8,232 nucleotides of DNA from JBBRMQ01 sp038230775 (GCA_038230775.1 JBBRMQ010000198.1:1-8232); one strand, 5' to 3'. Counted from the stretch's first letter, positions 1 to 7,663 are shown. Numbers and translations are program-made. Notes: a model not told the origin generated them from the sequence alone.

Positions 1-755
1 AGGACGAGCCGCTCGCGCCGAATCCGCCGAACGGCGCCTACATCGACTACATCGCGTCGGGCACGGGTCCGGTCACGCTCGAGATTCTCGACGGAAGCAA
101 TCGATTGATCCGGCGCTTCAGCAGCGACGATGCGGTTCCCGACGCGAATAGTCCCATGCCCATGCCCAGGACACCGCTTCCTGCAGCGCTCACGACCGCG
201 CCTGAATGGTTCGTGCCTCCTTCTTCGTTGAAATCATCGCCGGGCATGCATCGCTTCGTGTGGTCGATGCGCTACCCCGCGCCGGCGCCGCTGGCGACCG
301 GACGCCGCGGTGAGGAGGGCGTGTTTGCGCCGCCGGGAACGTACACGGTTGCGCTGGCGGTCAACGGTCAGCGTTCCACGCAGCCGCTGACGATCGTGCC
401 CGATCCACGGATCGATCTCCCATCATCGGCGTACGCCGAACAATTCGCGTTCGCACGCGATGTGGAGGCGACGCGCGCCGCGTTGGCCACAGCGCTCGAT
501 GAGGCGAAGAAGCTCGCGGTACGGCCCGACCTGCAGGAGCGTGTGAAGGCGATCGCCGGCAGCACGGGTGACTCTTTCCCGTTGCCACCATCCGAGACCA
601 ACACCCTCCGCTTCATCAGCGACGCCCTCGGCCGCCTGCAGAATGCGATCGACGGTGCCGACGCCGCACCGACTCCCGACGCCCGCGTGGGGTGGACCAG
701 ATTGAAGCCGGCGGCGGATGCGGCTCTGAAAGCCTGGAGCGAATTTCCTCGCTGA
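1..755 (+). CDS. C-terminal part of a VPS10/sortilin-like BNR-propeller 'glycosyl hydrolase' family protein (5' truncated)
   Basis: The reading frame is open from the window edge (first full codon at 3) to TGA 753-755, giving 250 visible residues. Residues 1-9 (DEPLAPNPP) followed by a G-A-Y-I-D-Y segment and a PVTLEILD strand (about 23-30) form the FlgD-like/Ig-like module that follows the propeller in bacterial sortilin/VPS10-type proteins. MHRFVW (82-87) and APPGTYTV (109-116) are further typical strands. The last part, from about residue 138, is mostly helical and alanine-rich. Such proteins are exported and annotated as WD40/YVTN/BNR-repeat or glycosyl hydrolase proteins; their substrate is usually unknown and I see no catalytic residues here. 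The propeller, start and any signal peptide lie upstream of the window. The gene converges on the deacylase gene across a 222-bp gap holding palindromes. Family recognition is by remembered C-terminal pattern, not by search. Confidence 0.85.
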   Translation, partial: DEPLAPNPPNGAYIDYIASGTGPVTLEILDGSNRLIRRFSSDDAVPDANSPMPMPRTPLPAALTTAPEWFVPPSSLKSSPGMHRFVWSMRYPAPAPLATGRRGEEGVFAPPGTYTVALAVNGQRSTQPLTIVPDPRIDLPSSAYAEQFAFARDVEATRAALATALDEAKKLAVRPDLQERVKAIAGSTGDSFPLPPSETNTLRFISDALGRLQNAIDGADAAPTPDARVGWTRLKPAADAALKAWSEFPR

Positions 756-798
756 CGCCGTCGCTTACGCAGCAACGGCGGTCCATGCGGTATGTGGC

Positions 799-816
799 GG
801 CGGGCTTCAGCCCGCC
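799..816. repeat. Short GC-rich REP-like palindrome, possible terminator of the upstream gene
   Basis: Arms GGCGGGCT (799-806) and AGCCCGCC (809-816) are perfect reverse complements around TC; as RNA this is a 7-bp stem with a TTCA loop. It lies 43 nt after the stop of the upstream plus-strand gene and is followed by a T-rich run (TTCCTCTTT, 817-825), so it could act as an intrinsic terminator. Its core GGCTTCAGCC is shared with the larger inverted pairs at 842-909 and 7671-7732, which suggests the same repeat superfamily with different outer bases. Confidence 0.6.
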
Positions 817-841
817 TTCCTCTTTGGGCTGACCTGATCTG

Positions 842-909
842 GCTTCTGTGTGAGAACCGGCTTCAGCCGGTCTTAAGTGACCGGCTGAAGCCGGTCCTCA
901 CACAGAAGC
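842..909. repeat. REPIN-like element: two REP palindromes in inverted orientation, copy 1
   Basis: Arms 842-872 and 879-909 are 31-nt reverse complements with a single mismatch, separated by the 6-nt spacer TTAAGT. Each arm contains its own small palindrome, GACCGGCT-TC-AGCCGGTC in type (AACCGGCT variant in the left arm), so the unit can fold as two small hairpins or one long one. The outer part of each arm reads CTTCTGTGTGA or its complement. A nearly identical element lies at 7671-7732, and the 31-nt right arms of the two copies are identical. This is the architecture of REP doublets (REPINs) that are mobilised by RAYT transposases in other bacteria; no RAYT gene is in this window. It sits between convergent genes and could limit read-through from both sides. 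Confidence 0.85.
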
Positions 910-977
910 AACTGCCGCGCAGGTTCGAGGATATGTCGTTGTGAAGGACACGAACACGAACGACGGCGCGTTTTTTC

Positions 978-1985
978 TCATGGCGCCTGCTTCGCCACCA
1001 CACCGATGTTCGCCACCGTCGCGCCCTTCGTCATCGTCGGCACCGCGTCGACGTAGAGGATCACGCCCGAGGCGGTGGCCTTTGGCTCAACGAGCAGGCG
1101 ACCGGTGTAGTCGGTGATCGTGCCGAGCTTCGCGCCCTGCTGCACGTATGTCCCGCGTTTGACCGAAGGATAGAAGATCCCGTTCACGTCGCTCGATACC
1201 GTCTGCACGCTTTCGAACCACACCGGATTCTCGACGGGTTTGGCCTCGCCGGGCAGCATCTTCAGCGAGCGCATCACGTTGAAGCAGCCGTTGACGAGTA
1301 ACTCGACGTCGTCGCTTTCAACGGTGCCCGCGTATCCCGCCTCGGCCGCGATCGCCGGTTTGCCGCGCGTGAGTGCCGTGTTGTCGAGATAGCGCGACGC
1401 CGCGGGATCCTTCGGCCGCGAGGTGTCGATGATGATGTTGTCGATCCCGAACGCCAGCACCATCTGCTTCGTCTGCGCGTCGAGCGCATCGTTGCCCGTC
1501 TTTGGCCAGTAGCTGTACGGCCGCAGGCTCTCATCGAGATCGCCGCCGTGCAGATCGATGAGGTAATTCGCCGGCTCGACGACCTGCTTGGTGATGAAGT
1601 AAAGCGCGCGATCGGTCTGCGTGCCATCGATCTTTCCCGGATAGAAGCGGTTCATGCTCTTGCTGTCGACCGGGTTGACGTGCGGCACTTTCTTCTCGAA
1701 GGAGTTGACGTTGACCAGCGGCACGATGATCACCGTCCCGCTGAGCGCGGACGGATCGATGCGGTCGATGACCTTCTCCAGCGCGATGATCGACGCGTAC
1801 TCCGTCCCGTGCGCGCCGGAGACCAGCGCGAGCACCGGTCCCGGTTTCGCGCCCTGCGCCACGACGACGGGAATCGTGAGCGCGGCGTCGCTCCCCGCTG
1901 GAACCTCGATCGCTCCGTATGCCTTCTGACCCGGTTGCGCTGTTGCCGTGCCGACCGTGAATGCGAGTGCCATCAGGATGTTCAT
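978..1985 (-). CDS. Exported succinylglutamate desuccinylase/aspartoacylase-family zinc deacylase
   Basis: This is a complete 335-residue protein of the AstE/AspA (M14-like) family, predicted to hydrolyse an N-acyl or amide bond on a small substrate using one zinc ion. Family motifs are in order: GAHGTE (57-62; H59 and E62 as zinc ligands), the NR pair at 112-113 (substrate-binding arginine), DLHGG (144-148; third ligand H146) and EAGY (215-218; catalytic E215). Residues from about 265 to 330 form a barrel-sandwich, biotinyl-like tail typical of the COG3608 branch. The first 16 residues form a short hydrophobic signal ending ATA before Q17; the n-region has no Lys or Arg, which is unusual. 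The start is fixed at ATG 1985-1983 because an in-frame TAG lies 12 nt upstream. It diverges from the NHL gene over 22 bp. The substrate cannot be told; periplasmic location is inferred. Confidence 0.9.
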   Translation of the reverse strand: MNILMALAFTVGTATAQPGQKAYGAIEVPAGSDAALTIPVVVAQGAKPGPVLALVSGAHGTEYASIIALEKVIDRIDPSALSGTVIIVPLVNVNSFEKKVPHVNPVDSKSMNRFYPGKIDGTQTDRALYFITKQVVEPANYLIDLHGGDLDESLRPYSYWPKTGNDALDAQTKQMVLAFGIDNIIIDTSRPKDPAASRYLDNTALTRGKPAIAAEAGYAGTVESDDVELLVNGCFNVMRSLKMLPGEAKPVENPVWFESVQTVSSDVNGIFYPSVKRGTYVQQGAKLGTITDYTGRLLVEPKATASGVILYVDAVPTMTKGATVANIGVVAKQAP

Positions 1986-1991
1986 GACGCC

Positions 1992-1997
1992 ATTCTA
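1992..1997 (-). promoter_or_regulatory. -10-like hexamer TAGAAT for the deacylase gene (leaderless geometry)
   Basis: On the minus strand TAGAAT (five of six bases as in TATAAT) is followed by exactly 6 nt (GGCGTC) and then the ATG at 1985. If it is a sigma-70 -10 box at -12 to -7, transcription would start on the A of the start codon. No Shine-Dalgarno sequence and no clear -35 box are seen. It overlaps the opposite-strand hexamer at 1996-2001 by two bases. Confidence 0.55.
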
Positions 1998-2001
1998 TGG
2001 T
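1996..2001 (+). promoter_or_regulatory. -10-like hexamer TATGGT for the NHL gene (leaderless geometry)
   Basis: TATGGT is followed by exactly 6 nt (GCTAAA) and then GTG 2008, the start that gives the best signal peptide. The distance places a transcription start on the first base of the start codon. It shares the central TA (1996-1997) with the minus-strand hexamer of the divergent deacylase gene. No clear -35 box is visible; the expected position lies inside the deacylase coding region. Confidence 0.5.
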
Positions 2002-2007
2002 GCTAAA

Positions 2008-5000
2008 GTGGCGGGCATCCGAAGCTACAAGATAATCACCATCCTGTTAGGCGCGGCATTCCTCGGCAGCGCGCACGCCCAGTCGATCGTCACGGTTGCC
2101 GGCGGCGGCACCGCGTCGCAGCAAGGTCTCGCTGCCACATCGGTCATCTTCTCGAATGTCCGAGGGTTGGCGGCGGATCGCGACGGGAACATTTACATCT
2201 CGGAGTCGGACGCCAACGTCATCTTCAAAGTGAACGCCGCCGACGGGACGATCTCCACGTACGCGGGCACGGGCGGGGGCTCGTTCAGCGGAGACAACGG
2301 TCTGGCGACGCAGGCATCGCTGAAAGCGCCGGCCGGCATCGTGTTCGACAGCGCGGGCAACCTCTACATCGCGGACCAGGGCAATGGCAGGGTTCGTCGC
2401 ATCGACGCGGTCACGAAGATCATCACGACGTTCGCCGGCAGCGAGTTCGATCCGAATCGTTCGGGCAACGGGGACAACGGTCCGGCGACAAGCGCCGTGA
2501 TTGCGAGGCCCACTGGTCTCGCCTGGAGAGACGGCAACCTCTACGTGACGGATACGAACTGGGACACGAACACCGTACGCAAGATCGACAGCCAGGGAAT
2601 CATCACGACGGTCGCGGGCCAGCCCTCGCGAGGCGCCTTCTCCGGCGACAACGGCATCGCCACCAATGCGGAGTTTGCGTTCCCCGCTGCGGTGGCAGCC
2701 GACGCGAGCGGCAACCTCTACATCGCCGACACGCTGAACGATCGCGTGCGTAGAGTGGACGCGGCGACGAAAATCATCACCACGGTCGTGGGAGGTGGAA
2801 CGCCGGCAGATGACATTGGCGATGACGGTCCGGGCACGGACGCCAAGCTTTCATTTCCACAGGCGCTGGCGCTCGATGCCGGCGGCAATCTCCTGATCGC
2901 GGACTCCTACCATGGGCTGATTCGCAAGTACAACCCGATCACGAAGACGATTACGCGGGTCGCCGGCCAGGGCGAATACGGTGGGGGAGACGATGGTCCG
3001 GCCAAAAACGCCGGCATCTACGCGTCCACTGCCTTGACCATCGACAGTAAGGGCAACATCTTCGTCGAAGACAGCTCGAATGCGAGCGTCCGCCGCATCG
3101 ATGCGACGACGCAGATCATCACGCGCGTCGCCGGCGGCGGAAACTTCATCGGCGACGGTCGGGTCGGCCCCGCCGCCGTCCTTCACATCCCGATGGGCCT
3201 GGCGTTGGACGCGAGCGGCAATCTGATCATTGCGGACCCGGGTCACTCGCTGGTGCGCAAGGTCGCGGCCAGTACGGGCATCGTGTCAACCATCGCCGGT
3301 CTGGTGAACAACTGTTGCGGCGGGGACGAGGGAACGCTCGCCACGCAGCGAACGATCGGCTTTCCGGTGGACGTTGCGATCGGAATCGACGGTCTCGTGT
3401 ACTTCAGCTCCGGCCTTGTCGTTTCGCGCATCAACGCCGACGAAACGCTCACCCCCATCGCCGGCCTCGTCATCAACGGCGACCCCGATGACGGCATCGG
3501 TGATAACGGTCCCGCCACGTCCGCGCACTTTTACGCGCAGTCCATCCACTTCGACGCCACGGGAAACCTCTACATCGCGGACTACGACTACGGTCATCAT
3601 CACCGCATCCGCAAGGTGGACGCGGGAACGAAGCGAATCACCACGCTCGCCGGCAGCGACACCCCGGGCTTCTCCGGCGACGGCAGCCTCGCCATCAACG
3701 CCCAACTCGATTCGCCGCACTCAGTGGTCGTCGACCGGGCCGGAAATCTCTTCATTGCAGATACCGCGAATGGCGCGATTCGCCGGATCGACGCGCAGAC
3801 CCACAACATCACCACGTACGCCGGTCGTGGGAATCCCTCCGACGGAATCGGCGACGGTGGACAGGCCACGGACGCCAGCATCACGCCGATGCACATGGCG
3901 ATCGACCGCCGGAACGACGATCTCTATTTCGCCGATCAGAACGGTCACCGGGTCCGGAAGATCGACGCCGTCTCGCACGTAATCACGTCCATCGCCGGCA
4001 AAGGAATCGCGTACTGGGACGGCGACTTCTCGGGCGACAACGGCCCGGCCCGCGATGCGAAGCTCAACTTCGAATACTACACATCGGGCATCGCGCTCGA
4101 TACCGCTGCGGGCCGCGTCTTCGTTTCGGATACGAAGAACGAGCGCGTCCGCATGATCAACTCATGCGTGAGTGTCACCGCGCCGATTCTCACTGCCCCC
4201 GCACCCGGCGCAACAACGACGACCGGTCCCACGCTCAAGTGGACCTCGAACGGCGCCTCGCATTACGACGTCCTTCTCGACACGGTCAGTCCGCCGCTGA
4301 AGGTGGTCGCCGCAGATCTTGCGGTGTCCTCGTTCATTCCGTCTAATCTACAGGCCGGTGTCCAGTACTTCTGGAGCGTCGTCGCGAAGGGTGATCCTTT
4401 CTGCGCCGCGGTCTCCACCGCGACATCGGCTGTCTCGGTCTTTACCACGACCGGCGTCTGTTCGCCGGGCGCATTCGACGCGATTTCTCCGGCCGCGGGC
4501 TCGGCGACGAATACGCCGACGGTCACGCTCACGTGGCAGGCGTCGGCCCGTTCGGCCACGTACGATGTCTACTTCGGCACCGCGTCGCCGCCGCCGCTTG
4601 TCGCCACAGGCCTGACTGGGACGACGTACACCGCAGCGGTACCGCAGGGATCGTATTCGTGGTTCATCGTCGCTCATGCCGAGTGCGACCCGAACCGCAC
4701 GCTCGCCACACCGGTCCGATCGTTCCAGTCATCGGCCCCGCCCGACTGCGTTCCGGGCGAGTTGCAAGTCACGCTCGTTGCACCCGCGGCCGGCGCCACG
4801 AATCAATCGGCGACGGTCGAGCTGTCGTGGTCCGCCAACAAGACCGTTTCGAGCTACGACGTCTACTTCGGGACGTCGCAGACTCCGCCGCTGCTGACGG
4901 CCGGCGTCAGCGGGACCCGTCAGGTGGTCAATGGACTCGCTCCCGGCACGACCTATTTCTGGCGCGTCGTCGCGCGCGGCCAGTGCGATCCGAACGGCGT

Positions 5001-7644
5001 CACATCGGCCACTCGAAGCTTCACCACGCGAGCGTGCGAGACGCCGGGCGCTGTCGTCATCACCTTTACGCCGCCCCCGGTCTCCGCCGGATCGACCTAC
5101 ACGCTCGTGTGGTCCGTTGCGGACGGACTGGACACCGACGGCGGCTATCTCGTCGAGCGCTCGACTTCCGCGACATTCGCTTCCGGGATCGAGAGCCAGG
5201 TGACGAGCTCCACCGCCGCATCATTCCTCGCCTCGTCGGTCGGCACCTACTATCACCGCGTTCGCGCGATCGCCGCATGCGATCCGACGAGGCCAGGCAC
5301 ACCGTCGCCGGCGAAGAGTGTCGTCGTGACCGCCGCGAAACCGAATGTCGTCTTCACCCTGCTTCCGACTGCCGTCGTCGCCGCTCTCGGCGAACAGATC
5401 GAGAACCGAAAAGGATCGTTCGCCCTCGAGAACCTCGGCACCGAATCGCTGCAGGTCATCGTCGGGCGGCAGGAGCTCGGATCGCCTCCGTTCTTCTCGA
5501 TCGTCGATCCCACCGCCACCGACGCCGCCTTTGTGACGCTCGAGCCGCACGTTCCGAAGACGCTCGAGATCCGCTACGCCGGTCCGCCGAACAACCGGAG
5601 CGCGTCGTATCAGGGGGTGATCTTCGTCGCGGCGACGGGTCCCGGCCTGGCAGTAACACCGTACGCGTTCGTCAACCTGAAGGTCGGCGGCGGCCCTGCG
5701 GTCGCGCCTCGATTCTCGATCGATGGTGTCGATTCGGAATACGCCGCATTCCCTGGCTTTGCGGGCGATGACACCTCGCGGCAACCGCGCACGATCAACA
5801 TCGTCAATCCCGGAACGACGCCGATGGATCTCGCCGCCGAAATCGGCCCGGAGGTCTGGCTGATTCCGGAAGTGAATTGGAACGCGACGCCGCTCGCGCC
5901 CGGCGAGTCGCGGCCCGTCAAGCTGTTCACGCGTCGCAGCCGTTCGCCGAACGGATCGCCGCTCCCGCGTTACACGTACTTCACGGTCCGCACGAAAGAC
6001 GGCGCGTCGGCGCGGCTGCTCGTGCAGGACAACGACGATCTTCCGGTGACCGCCGGTCGCAGCACCCGGCTCGATCTCGCGACGCGATCGTTCATCGTGC
6101 CCGAGGTGGTGAGCCGCGATGTGGCGGGAGCCAGACCGTTGGTGAGCCGTCTTCGCCTGACCAACGTCGGCGGAGAAGCGGTTCAGGCGGAGATCGTATT
6201 CACTCCCGCTGGCGCCGACGGATTCGACGTCACGAGGGTCGCGCGGACCACCGTCGTTCTTCCGCCCAATGATCTGCTCACGCTGACCGATCCTCTCCTG
6301 CAGCTCTTCCATCTTTCGCGTCCCGCGTCCGGCACCCTCGAAGTCCGCATCCCTCGCGACCGCCTCGGTCTCGTCGCCGTGACGTCCGCGGTGATCGGCG
6401 GACACGGCGGGTACGTCGTACCGACCGTCAATCGTGGCGAAGGCGCGCGAACGGGATCACCGCACGTCATCGCCGGCATCTCGTCGAGCGGGCCGGTAAC
6501 AACGTCGCTCACGCTGGCGGAGACCAGCGGCGTCGACGGGGCGAATGTGCGCGTCGCGATCTTCGACAATCTGGGAACGCGGGTCGGAGAGACGACGGCA
6601 AGCATCACACGCTACGGATCGAAACGCTTCGACTCGATCGGCTCAGTCCCGCAGGGTCGTCTCGACATAACGGTTGAAGAGGGAGGCGGGTCGATCGTGG
6701 GCATGTCCGTCGTCGGATCCGTTGACGCCGGTGCCACGCTCGTGAGCCGGCCGATCGCCGAGACCACTGCGGCGTCCGCGGTGGCGGTGGCCTACGGGCG
6801 GCTCAAACCGAACGCCGACACGCTGCCGTCGGTGACGACGGTCGTGCCGGTGCTCGCCAAGCCGGTTTCCGCCGGTGCCAGTCCGACATTCGTAACGAGC
6901 GTCGGCTTCCTGGCCTCGACATCTCTCAAGGCATCGTTCGTCGCGACGTACCGCAGCAGCTCGGGTGGAACGCCGCTCACGCGCTCATTCGATGTCGCCG
7001 GCGGTGGCTTGAAGATCTACAGCGATGTGGTCAGCGAGTTGTTCGGTCTCCCGTCGGCTTCCGGCACGATCTCCGTGGACACCGCATCGGGAGGCAAGGT
7101 GCACGCGGTGCTGCAATCCGGATCGAAGCCATCGTCCGCGCTGCCGGTTCCGACGACGCTTTCCGAGTCGCTGACCAGCGCCGTCGGCGGCGGACAGCGA
7201 ACGCTCTTCTACGACGGACTCGAACAATCGATCGATCCGTCGCGCGGCACGCGCTGGATGCTGGTGCTCAACGAAGTGTCGGGAAGCAACGGCATCGTGA
7301 ACGTAAGGCTTTACGAATCGGGCAACCGGAGCAGCGCCATCGCCGAGAAGAACATCGGCATCGGACCGTACGAGCAAAAACAAATCGATACGGTGTTCAG
7401 CGAGCTCGGTCTCGATGCGCCGGACCGGAAGAAGGATCGGACGAACGTGCAGGTCGTCGTCACCGCGATCGGCGGCAACGCGCGCGTGGCGGCGATGGCC
7501 GTCTCGGTCGACAACCAGACCGCCGACACGAAGACGTTCACGCTGGCGCCGAGCGTCGGCTCGGCCACGCCGAGCGTCACGCTGGTCAAGGCTGTCGCGG
7601 CGCCGCCGTCCACGCCCCCGCGCCGCCGCGGCGTACGACACTAG
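2008..7644 (+). CDS. Giant exported NHL-repeat beta-propeller protein with Fn3 and Ig-like domains
   Basis: I choose GTG 2008 (1878 residues). It gives a standard signal peptide: a basic n-region with R5 and K8, then an IITILLGAAFLG core and SAHA before Q25. Starts at 1948, 1978 and 1984 would add a non-signal-like extension lying within the divergent gene. Twelve NHL-type repeats (about 25-720; mean near 58 residues; pattern GDNGPAT...GNLYIAD...VRRID...ITTVAG) probably make two six-bladed propellers (about 25-380 and 381-720). Four Fn3-like domains follow (about 721-1111), then two ASH/BACON-like Ig domains (about 1112-1350) and four divergent beta-sandwich repeats (about 1360-1846). The tail ends PPRRRGVRH. 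I see no catalytic motif, membrane anchor, LPXTG, PEP-CTERM or type IX sorting domain. A role in ligand binding, adhesion or matrix is inference only. The NHL family is certain; the function is unknown. Confidence 0.93.
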   Translation: MAGIRSYKIITILLGAAFLGSAHAQSIVTVAGGGTASQQGLAATSVIFSNVRGLAADRDGNIYISESDANVIFKVNAADGTISTYAGTGGGSFSGDNGLATQASLKAPAGIVFDSAGNLYIADQGNGRVRRIDAVTKIITTFAGSEFDPNRSGNGDNGPATSAVIARPTGLAWRDGNLYVTDTNWDTNTVRKIDSQGIITTVAGQPSRGAFSGDNGIATNAEFAFPAAVAADASGNLYIADTLNDRVRRVDAATKIITTVVGGGTPADDIGDDGPGTDAKLSFPQALALDAGGNLLIADSYHGLIRKYNPITKTITRVAGQGEYGGGDDGPAKNAGIYASTALTIDSKGNIFVEDSSNASVRRIDATTQIITRVAGGGNFIGDGRVGPAAVLHIPMGLALDASGNLIIADPGHSLVRKVAASTGIVSTIAGLVNNCCGGDEGTLATQRTIGFPVDVAIGIDGLVYFSSGLVVSRINADETLTPIAGLVINGDPDDGIGDNGPATSAHFYAQSIHFDATGNLYIADYDYGHHHRIRKVDAGTKRITTLAGSDTPGFSGDGSLAINAQLDSPHSVVVDRAGNLFIADTANGAIRRIDAQTHNITTYAGRGNPSDGIGDGGQATDASITPMHMAIDRRNDDLYFADQNGHRVRKIDAVSHVITSIAGKGIAYWDGDFSGDNGPARDAKLNFEYYTSGIALDTAAGRVFVSDTKNERVRMINSCVSVTAPILTAPAPGATTTTGPTLKWTSNGASHYDVLLDTVSPPLKVVAADLAVSSFIPSNLQAGVQYFWSVVAKGDPFCAAVSTATSAVSVFTTTGVCSPGAFDAISPAAGSATNTPTVTLTWQASARSATYDVYFGTASPPPLVATGLTGTTYTAAVPQGSYSWFIVAHAECDPNRTLATPVRSFQSSAPPDCVPGELQVTLVAPAAGATNQSATVELSWSANKTVSSYDVYFGTSQTPPLLTAGVSGTRQVVNGLAPGTTYFWRVVARGQCDPNGVTSATRSFTTRACETPGAVVITFTPPPVSAGSTYTLVWSVADGLDTDGGYLVERSTSATFASGIESQVTSSTAASFLASSVGTYYHRVRAIAACDPTRPGTPSPAKSVVVTAAKPNVVFTLLPTAVVAALGEQIENRKGSFALENLGTESLQVIVGRQELGSPPFFSIVDPTATDAAFVTLEPHVPKTLEIRYAGPPNNRSASYQGVIFVAATGPGLAVTPYAFVNLKVGGGPAVAPRFSIDGVDSEYAAFPGFAGDDTSRQPRTINIVNPGTTPMDLAAEIGPEVWLIPEVNWNATPLAPGESRPVKLFTRRSRSPNGSPLPRYTYFTVRTKDGASARLLVQDNDDLPVTAGRSTRLDLATRSFIVPEVVSRDVAGARPLVSRLRLTNVGGEAVQAEIVFTPAGADGFDVTRVARTTVVLPPNDLLTLTDPLLQLFHLSRPASGTLEVRIPRDRLGLVAVTSAVIGGHGGYVVPTVNRGEGARTGSPHVIAGISSSGPVTTSLTLAETSGVDGANVRVAIFDNLGTRVGETTASITRYGSKRFDSIGSVPQGRLDITVEEGGGSIVGMSVVGSVDAGATLVSRPIAETTAASAVAVAYGRLKPNADTLPSVTTVVPVLAKPVSAGASPTFVTSVGFLASTSLKASFVATYRSSSGGTPLTRSFDVAGGGLKIYSDVVSELFGLPSASGTISVDTASGGKVHAVLQSGSKPSSALPVPTTLSESLTSAVGGGQRTLFYDGLEQSIDPSRGTRWMLVLNEVSGSNGIVNVRLYESGNRSSAIAEKNIGIGPYEQKQIDTVFSELGLDAPDRKKDRTNVQVVVTAIGGNARVAAMAVSVDNQTADTKTFTLAPSVGSATPSVTLVKAVAAPPSTPPRRRGVRH
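2080..4167 (+). repeat. Array of 12 NHL-type repeats within the coding sequence
   Basis: Twelve units of roughly 174 bp encode blades of about 58 residues. Best-conserved units carry F-S-G-D-N-G, A-T-x-A, G-N-L-Y-I-A-D, V-R-R-I-D and I-T-T-x-A-G. The first unit lacks the GDNG start, and unit 8 has GLVYFSSG in place of GNLYIAD. Unit 7 ends with vicinal cysteines C436-C437. The array ends at C720, which also begins the cysteine pattern of the Fn3 region. Confidence 0.85.
4168..5340 (+). repeat. Four tandem Fn3-like domains with a regular cysteine pattern
   Basis: Each unit is about 96-98 residues and carries strands of the type LTWxA...YDVYFGT and YFWRVVARG. Boundary cysteines fall at C720, C818, C914 and C1010 (steps of 98, 96 and 96). 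Internal cysteines fall at C799, C893, C993 and C1091, the last three within a C-D-P motif. Pairing each boundary cysteine with the next internal one gives four disulfides with none left over, which fits an exported protein. The fourth unit is the most divergent. Confidence 0.75.
6085..7545 (+). repeat. Four divergent C-terminal beta-sandwich repeats
   Basis: Units at about 6085-6399, 6457-6723, 6835-7125 and 7195-7545 share a weak plan. Each starts with a strand, followed by a SxLxLxN-like strand, a variable loop and a helix-like segment (DPLLQLFHL, DSIGSV, SDVVSELFGL, DTVFSELGL). A G-x-hydrophobic-x-V strand and a final small-residue strand complete the unit. The similarity is by eye and low; I do not recognise a named family. 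Confidence 0.5.
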
Positions 7645-7649
7645 CCGCT

Positions 7650-7663
7650 TGTGTGGCCACACA
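7650..7663. repeat. Perfect 14-bp palindrome TGTGTGGCCACACA
   Basis: The palindrome starts six bases after the stop of the NHL gene. It could be a protein-binding site or a short hairpin. Its CACACAG extension (7660-7666) is also complementary to CTGTGTG (7672-7678) at the beginning of the neighbouring REPIN-like element, so alternative pairings are possible. No T-tract follows it. Confidence 0.5.

Noticed and set aside
935..976. Hairpin (935-943 with 955-964) followed by a six-T run as an intrinsic terminator for plus-strand read-through
   Set aside because: The stem is only 9 bp with a bulge and an 11-nt loop, and six non-T bases separate it from the T-run; the palindromes at 799-816 and 842-909 are better candidates.
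2080..4167. CRISPR-like or satellite tandem repeat at DNA level
   Set aside because: The periodicity (about 174 bp) is explained by in-frame NHL protein repeats with diverged codons; there are no identical short direct repeats with unique spacers.
4533..5771. 412-codon open frame on the plus strand overlapping the NHL gene
   Set aside because: It is rich in Arg/His/Ala with no domain pattern, as expected for an off-frame reading of GC-rich coding DNA, while the main frame shows clear Fn3 domains over the same bases.
5221..6405. 394-codon open frame on the minus strand
   Set aside because: The composition is Arg/Glu-rich and low in recognisable motifs; it is antisense to a well-supported coding frame.
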